Source: Bacteroidetes/Chlorobi group bacterium ChocPot_Mid (GTDB lineage: Bacteria > Bacteroidota > Ignavibacteria > Kapaibacteriales > UBA2268). Taken from it: a stretch of DNA of 32,139 nt. The stretch is taken from the NCBI GenBank assembly GCA_003731675.1, contig RCNQ01000108.1, forward strand, positions 1 to 32,139. The letters run 5' to 3'. The translations under genes were made by a program, and so were the position numbers. Positions within the stretch are counted from its first letter, which is position 1; the number at the start of each line of letters is the position of its first letter. This document shows, piece by piece, positions 26,667 to 32,139 of the stretch. Below the pieces are notes generated by a model. The model was not told where the DNA came from and did no database searches. It was given only the letters and a program-made list of their open reading frames with translations.

Positions 26667-27092
26667 ATGAAAATGAAAATAACTGCAATAATATTGCTCA
26701 CTTTTACAACCTTAGCGTTATTTGCTTCCGATAACGTCATAGAGTATCTTCGTGCAAAGTCAGATGGCAAGTCTATAACTGTTGAATGGAAAACTACTTC
26801 CGAACAAGATATTAATTCGTTTGCCATCGAACGTGCTGGTAGCGACCAAATTTTCGAATCAATCGAAACTAAACAAGCAAAAGGTTTTGCGAGCACTTAT
26901 ACTTATCTCGACGAATCTGCTTTCAAAACAAGTGAAAATGGCGACAAGACACTTTCTAAAAATATCTATTTTTACCGTATCGCTATTAACAAAAAAGACG
27001 GCTCCAAAGTTTACAGCACTATTGCCAATGTTACTCACAATACCAGCAGTATTCGCAGAACTTGGGGTATGCTCAAGGAAATGTTCAGATAA
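26667..27092 (+). CDS. Small secreted FN3-like domain protein, 141 aa
   Basis: The signal peptide MKMKITAIILLTFTTLALFA is followed by one fibronectin type III-like sandwich (about 22-125): ITVEWKTTSEQDINSFAIER, FASTYTYLDES, NIYFYRIAINKKDGSKVYS. The pattern 'W-T-SE-(x)-F-IER' is typical of the FN3-like modules just before T9SS sorting domains, but here the module stands alone. The tail is short and basic-aromatic (SSIRRTWGMLKEMFR), not a sorting domain, and could be an amphipathic helix. Codon use (many CGT arginines, GCT, GGT) resembles that of atpD, which suggests strong expression. The start has a choice of Met1 or Met3. The metalloprotease gene begins 79 nt downstream and may share the transcript. 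No function is assigned. Confidence 0.82.
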   Translation: MKMKITAIILLTFTTLALFASDNVIEYLRAKSDGKSITVEWKTTSEQDINSFAIERAGSDQIFESIETKQAKGFASTYTYLDESAFKTSENGDKTLSKNIYFYRIAINKKDGSKVYSTIANVTHNTSSIRRTWGMLKEMFR

Positions 27093-27171
27093 AATAATTC
27101 AATTGTCTTTAACCCAATATTTATTAGTTTTGTTAATTATCGTATTAACTTTTTTAACTTTTTAATTTCTG

Positions 27172-28851
27172 ATGTCTTTGAAAAAATTAAATATAGTTCT
27201 GTTAATTTTCTCCATATCTTTTGGTTTAAATGCCAAACCTTTCACACTATCCGATATTGACAATAAATGCGGTACTTATGTTTCTCAGGAAAAGCAATCA
27301 AAACTTATAAAAAAATTAGCTATTCCTATTGATACTATCAAAGGCAGACCAGTCCTCCAAAAGCAGATAGCAACACCGACCGGTAACTTTTTAATCCATT
27401 ACGACACAACCGGTTATCATTCTGTTAGTTTGACTGACATTAATTCAAATGGCATTCCTGATTATGTTGACTCTGTTATTTACTATTTTGATTATGTTTA
27501 CAAATTTTACATTGATTCAGTCGGTTATATCAAACCACTTTCAGATGAAAGTCTGGGTGGTACAAGTGCCTATGATATCTATCTGATGAATATCGGTGAC
27601 GGCGAACCTGCTTACTATGGAGTAACCCGCAAAGATAAAGAAAAACTTCCACGTGAAAATTTTCCCAAATGGATTTCTCATATAATCATTGACAACGACT
27701 ATAGCCCTTTTGACTCTACTTTCGATATCCATAATAAAAGAAAGCAAACATTCAGTTTGAATAGCTTTGACATTTTGAAGATTACTGTTGCACACGAATT
27801 CCATCATGCTATTCAGATGTCTTATGGTGAACAGGAAATTCCAAAGCCCCTTACAATTTATGAAATGACAAGTACCTGGATGGAATACCGACTCTTCCCC
27901 GAAGTAAAAGATTATCTGCAATACGTCAATGGTCTTTTTACATACCCCGAAGTCTGTCCCTTTGGAAATGGTTTGCCAGAAAACGGTTACAGATGGTCAA
28001 TTTTCGGACACTATATTTATAAATATTTCGGAGATTCTCTTTTACTCAGAACCTGGGAAAAAATCGGTGAAGGAATCAACGCCTATGATGCCCTTAATTC
28101 TGCATTTATGGAAAAAGGAACAAATTTAATGACTGCCTGGTGCAATTTCTTACCTTGGCTTTACTACACAAATGAGAGAGCAATCGAAGGGGAATACTTT
28201 GCTGATGCAAAATTATTTCCATTATTTAGTTTTTACAAAAAGGAAAATTTCAAATCACCATCATTCCTTGACGAAGGGAAAATGCAATCTTTTGAAGTCA
28301 GAGCTTTTCAATGTATATTGCCAACACAAGAAGATAATTCTCTCGATACTTTCAATGTTTTTATTTCAAATACCGATTTGCAATCTGCTATTCGTCAGTA
28401 CGAAAGCAACAAAACATATTCCTTAATCCTTACAGATTTTGAAAATAATCAGTGTCAGCAAATTTCAGGCACTAAATACTTTTTTGGAATTCATGCGGAA
28501 AAAGGTGACATTTGCAACCATACTTTCTTTGTAATGTCTAACCCGGTAAGCATTGTCTATCCCAATCCATACAAGCCACCTTACGATAAATCACTGAATT
28601 TTCCTCTTCCCGATAATGCGGTTATAAGCGATTATGCTGTTCTGACTATCTACTCTGACGATATGCAGAGAATTATCTCAAAAAAGAAAGAAGTTGTTGT
28701 TAATACAACAATCAGAGAAAAGGAAAAACACGACAGAGTACTTTCACTCGATTCATCAGAATTAGAAGATTTAACAAGTGGCGTTTACATCTATTCAATA
28801 GATTACAAAGGTAAAACATCTTATGGTAAATTCGTAATAATAAGAAAATAG
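27172..28851 (+). CDS. Secreted zinc metalloprotease (MXAN_6640-like) with T9SS-type C-terminus
   Basis: A 559-aa exported protein with signal peptide LNIVLLIFSISFGLNA. An EF-hand-like loop DINSNGIPDYVDSV (about 88-101) precedes a protease domain with VAHEFHHAIQ (about 207-216; two zinc-ligand histidines and catalytic Glu) and, some 25 residues on, EMTSTWMEYR with a likely third ligand. This order (NGIPDYVD, YDIYLMN, HEFHHAIQ, T-TWME) fits the family NCBI calls MXAN_6640 putative metalloproteases. The C-terminal section has SIVYPNPYKPPYD (about 462) and SGVYIYSIDYKGKTSYGKFVI, a T9SS-type sorting domain. The product is probably a surface or extracellular peptidase. The ABC ATPase gene starts 1 nt after its stop. 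Confidence 0.88.
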   Translation: MSLKKLNIVLLIFSISFGLNAKPFTLSDIDNKCGTYVSQEKQSKLIKKLAIPIDTIKGRPVLQKQIATPTGNFLIHYDTTGYHSVSLTDINSNGIPDYVDSVIYYFDYVYKFYIDSVGYIKPLSDESLGGTSAYDIYLMNIGDGEPAYYGVTRKDKEKLPRENFPKWISHIIIDNDYSPFDSTFDIHNKRKQTFSLNSFDILKITVAHEFHHAIQMSYGEQEIPKPLTIYEMTSTWMEYRLFPEVKDYLQYVNGLFTYPEVCPFGNGLPENGYRWSIFGHYIYKYFGDSLLLRTWEKIGEGINAYDALNSAFMEKGTNLMTAWCNFLPWLYYTNERAIEGEYFADAKLFPLFSFYKKENFKSPSFLDEGKMQSFEVRAFQCILPTQEDNSLDTFNVFISNTDLQSAIRQYESNKTYSLILTDFENNQCQQISGTKYFFGIHAEKGDICNHTFFVMSNPVSIVYPNPYKPPYDKSLNFPLPDNAVISDYAVLTIYSDDMQRIISKKKEVVVNTTIREKEKHDRVLSLDSSELEDLTSGVYIYSIDYKGKTSYGKFVIIRK

Positions 28852-28852
28852 T

Positions 28853-29479
28853 ATGCAAAATTTCAATCTGATAGCACAAGATATTTCAAAAAGTTTCGAA
28901 TCAAAAAAATTCCTTTTTGAAAAAATCAATTTCAATTTATCTAACAGTAATTCCATTGCTATTACTGGTAAAAATGGTTCAGGAAAATCTACTCTTGTAA
29001 AAATTATTGCAGGATTCATCACACCTACCACCGGTGAAATAAATTTCAATATATCAGGAAATTCTATCCTCATGGAAAACTTCAATAACTATTTCGGATT
29101 TGTTTCACCTTACCTTACTCTTTATGAAGAATTTACTGCATTAGAACAAATAAGATTATTCGCCGATTTAAAAGGAATAAATTTCAATGTTAATATAGCC
29201 CATGAACTTTTAGATACTTTTCAACTCACCAATAATAAAAATAAATTTGTTAGAAAATATTCATCAGGTATGAAGCAAAGGTTAAAATTCATCTTAGCAC
29301 TTTACAATAATCCGCAACTACTCATCCTTGACGAGCCATTCTCAAATCTTGATGATTCAGGTATCAATATTGTAATGGAAAAAATAATAAAACATCTTTC
29401 AGATGGGGGTGCAATCATAATTGCCACAAACGATGAACGGGAAAAATCGCTTTGCGAAAATATAATCAACCTCAGTTAA
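28853..29479 (+). CDS. ABC transporter ATP-binding protein, CcmA-like, with atypical Q- and H-loops
   Basis: A 208-aa single nucleotide-binding domain. Walker A is GKNGSGKST (about 38-46), the signature YSSGMKQRLK (about 134-143), Walker B LLILDEPFSNLD (about 157-168). Where a Q-loop glutamine is expected the sequence reads FGFVSPYLTLYEEFTALEQI, and where a switch histidine is expected it reads IIIATNDERE, with Asn. The small size and overall pattern resemble the heme-exporter CcmA group, whose membrane partner CcmB is encoded separately; no permease gene is in this window. Translation is tightly coupled to the metalloprotease gene (1-nt gap). The transported substrate is unknown. It is convergent with atpC. 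Confidence 0.9.
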   Translation: MQNFNLIAQDISKSFESKKFLFEKINFNLSNSNSIAITGKNGSGKSTLVKIIAGFITPTTGEINFNISGNSILMENFNNYFGFVSPYLTLYEEFTALEQIRLFADLKGINFNVNIAHELLDTFQLTNNKNKFVRKYSSGMKQRLKFILALYNNPQLLILDEPFSNLDDSGINIVMEKIIKHLSDGGAIIIATNDEREKSLCENIINLS

Positions 29480-29480
29480 A

Positions 29481-29519
29481 TAAAAAAACGGATAATAATA
29501 TTCTCATACTACTATCCGT
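29481..29519 (-). terminator. Rho-independent terminator of atpD-atpC
   Basis: Inverted repeat ACGGATA (29488-29494) / TATCCGT (29513-29519). On the minus strand the stem ends in a run of seven T's (plus-strand A's 29482-29488), about 25 nt beyond the atpC stop. The T-tract polarity favours the minus-strand operon; it may also slow the plus-strand ABC transcript. Confidence 0.7.
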
Positions 29520-29542
29520 ATTAAATCTTATTAAATAAAATT

Positions 29543-29950
29543 TTAATTTCTTGCTTTTTCTGCAACTTTCAATTTATTCTCAATTTCCAGAACAGCCATT
29601 TCATATTCAGCTGTCTTCTGTGCTTTAAACAATTCCTTTGCCTTTGCAAGTTCACTCCTAATTTCTTCAGAATTCAACTCAGCAGAATCAAATGCACTTT
29701 CAACTAAAATAGAAATCTTGTTACGATGAACTTCAGTAAATCCTGAACCTGTTGCAAATAAAAGCAGTTTACCTGACTCATCAACAATCTTAGTTAATCC
29801 GACATCAAGTGTCGAAACGATTGGAGCATGATTATTCAATATCTGAAAAGGACTTTTACTCCCTGGTACTGATACCGACTGAGCTTTACCTTCATATATA
29901 ACCATCTGCGGTGTAACTATTTCAACATCCAAAATTTTTTCCTGCTCCAT
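29543..29950 (-). CDS. atpC: ATP synthase F1 subunit epsilon
   Basis: A 135-aa epsilon subunit of usual length. It is part of the central stalk and modulates ATP hydrolysis. The N-terminal beta-sandwich is clear (DVEIVTPQMVIYEGKAQSVS, FQILNNHAPIVSTLDVGL, LLLFATGSGFTEVHRNKISI), with a C-terminal helical hairpin (LNSEEIRSELAKAKELFKAQ). It lies 39 nt downstream of atpD with a GAGGA ribosome site. A terminator follows, so the operon ends here. Confidence 0.97.
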   Translation of the reverse strand: MEQEKILDVEIVTPQMVIYEGKAQSVSVPGSKSPFQILNNHAPIVSTLDVGLTKIVDESGKLLLFATGSGFTEVHRNKISILVESAFDSAELNSEEIRSELAKAKELFKAQKTAEYEMAVLEIENKLKVAEKARN

Positions 29951-29989
29951 TTATTCCTCTTATTAATTTTCAATTACAATATTTAATAA

Positions 29990-31399
<1,410 letters not shown>

Positions 31400-31725
31400 T
31401 TAATAATCCTTCAAATAATATTAAAATTTATATTAATTAATCTATTTCTATTTTGATAAATCATATTTACAAATTTGAGCAACAAATTTAATCAAATAAT
31501 TCATAATAGACAAAAAATACTATCATTTCAATCAATTTTAATCTCTCAGATTTATTTTTTGTAATCAATCAGTAGTGTTTATTTTATTAAAAAATATTTA
31601 TTTTATCTTTTAAGCCCTTTTTTATCAATGAATTATCCATATTTCAACTTCCGAAATTCCAATATTTATTATTTTTCTAATTTATCAATCATTTGTATAT
31701 TCAATAAATTAAATTTACGAAAAAT
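31400..31725. other. 326-nt divergent spacer between atpD and the phosphodiesterase gene
   Basis: Very AT-rich. It contains the exact minus-strand atpD promoter (31483-31514). No convincing promoter for the plus-strand phosphodiesterase, no small ORF and no hairpin of note were found. Confidence 0.6.
31483..31514 (-). promoter_or_regulatory. atpD-atpC promoter, exact Bacteroidota consensus
   Basis: Minus strand TTTG (31514-31511), 20 nt spacer, TAAATTTG (31490-31483). Predicted start near 31478, leaving a leader of about 78 nt that contains an AAGGA ribosome site. This is the best-placed promoter in the window because it drives a surely strongly expressed operon. Confidence 0.65.
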
Positions 31726-32139
31726 ATGAAAACTTTAAAAGAATTTGGTGAATCTGGTAATCTTTTAATTGCGGCACACAGAGGTTCTTCCGGTCATGCA
31801 CCTGAAAACACACTCTCTGCTTTTCAACTTGCATGGGTTCAGGGAGCCAACATGATTGAAACAGACATCCAGTTCACTTCAGACAATCACATTGTCGCCG
31901 TCCATGACCACAAACACTTCAAAGGACAAATGATTGACAGCACTTACACATTGAAAGATTACAAAAAACTTGACGCCGGTTCTTGGTTCTCACCCGAATT
32001 CAAAGATGAAAAAGTCCCTGCATTAGAAGAAATCCTTGAATTTGCAAAAAACAAACTTTACATCAATCTTGAACTCAAAGTTTACGATAAACCGATTGAA
32101 TATGAACAAATTGAACTCCTTTTAAAAATCATCTATCAA
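31726..32139 (+). CDS. Glycerophosphodiester phosphodiesterase, N-terminal 138 residues (truncated by window edge)
   Basis: Not in the ORF track because it runs off the right edge. From the ATG at 31726 it stays open for 138 codons. It shows the GDPD TIM-barrel signature: AAHRGSSGHAPENTLSAFQL (16-35, with catalytic-type His-Arg and Glu-Asn), then MIETDIQFTSDNHIVAVHDH, which supplies metal-binding Glu/Asp and the second His, and later NLELKVY with the conserved Glu. It would hydrolyse glycerophosphodiesters to glycerol-3-phosphate and an alcohol. No signal peptide precedes the motif, so it is probably cytoplasmic. Codons are noticeably C-ending compared with plus-strand genes left of 24 kb. 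Confidence 0.93.
   Translation, partial: MKTLKEFGESGNLLIAAHRGSSGHAPENTLSAFQLAWVQGANMIETDIQFTSDNHIVAVHDHKHFKGQMIDSTYTLKDYKKLDAGSWFSPEFKDEKVPALEEILEFAKNKLYINLELKVYDKPIEYEQIELLLKIIYQ

Noticed and set aside
26549-26896. 115-aa minus-strand ORF overlapping the FN3-like gene
   Set aside because: Its C-terminal half is Tyr/Asn/Ile-rich translated AT DNA, and it lies over the exact promoter and signal peptide of the plus-strand gene.
27541-27921. 126-aa minus-strand ORF inside the metalloprotease
   Set aside because: It is opposite the HEFHHAIQ region of a well-supported gene. The coding signal lies on the plus strand.

Overview
The window is a stretch of low-GC bacterial chromosome carrying mostly housekeeping genes. 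It probably comes from the Bacteroidota/Chlorobi (FCB) group, possibly a Kapabacteria- or Ignavibacteria-like lineage. The evidence is two large secreted proteins with C-terminal type IX secretion (T9SS) sorting domains, a PD40-OmpA lipoprotein, a K+-dependent pyrophosphatase with a sodium-pump type signature, an atpD-atpC pair apart from the other F1Fo genes, and several promoters of the Bacteroidota type (TTTG, about 20 nt, TAnnTTTG). No tRNA, rRNA, CRISPR array, prophage or intact insertion sequence was seen.

Layout. 1-8318 is all on the minus strand: mreB-mreC (cell shape), two unrecognised lipoproteins in tandem, then a compact run of a PD40/OmpA lipoprotein, a class A penicillin-binding protein and an FAH-family hydrolase. 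8681-18395 is all on the plus strand: corA, a CoA-binding protein, a cysteine-containing protein of unknown function, a 1340-aa T9SS surface protein with an outer-membrane barrel protein behind it, a strong terminator, then HIT hydrolase, rsmA and a PAP2/Aur1-like membrane enzyme. Convergent to these is purL (minus). hppA (plus) follows and meets the minus-strand genes rplU-rpmA and clpP-clpX. After a 694-nt region without an intact gene come a small secreted FN3-like protein, a T9SS metalloprotease and an unusual ABC ATPase (plus), then atpD-atpC (minus). The window ends in a truncated glycerophosphodiester phosphodiesterase. mreC is truncated at the left edge.

How the genes fit together. 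The main theme is the cell envelope: cytoskeletal control of wall synthesis (MreB/MreC), peptidoglycan polymerisation (PBP1A-like) beside a peptidoglycan-anchoring OmpA lipoprotein, exported lipoproteins, T9SS cargo and phosphatidate-type phosphatase chemistry. A second theme is ion-coupled energy: a PPi-driven cation pump and the beta/epsilon subunits of ATP synthase. The rest is translation and proteolysis housekeeping.

Most notable. The gap upstream of clpP holds what looks like a frameshifted C-terminal scrap of an IS4-like transposase. At about the same place, plus-strand genes change from G-rich to C-rich, suggesting a rearrangement boundary or the terminus region. Three exact Bacteroidota-type promoters can be read, and two of them sit so close to the start codon that the mRNAs should be leaderless. 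I did not find a clear new multi-gene defence or metabolic system.
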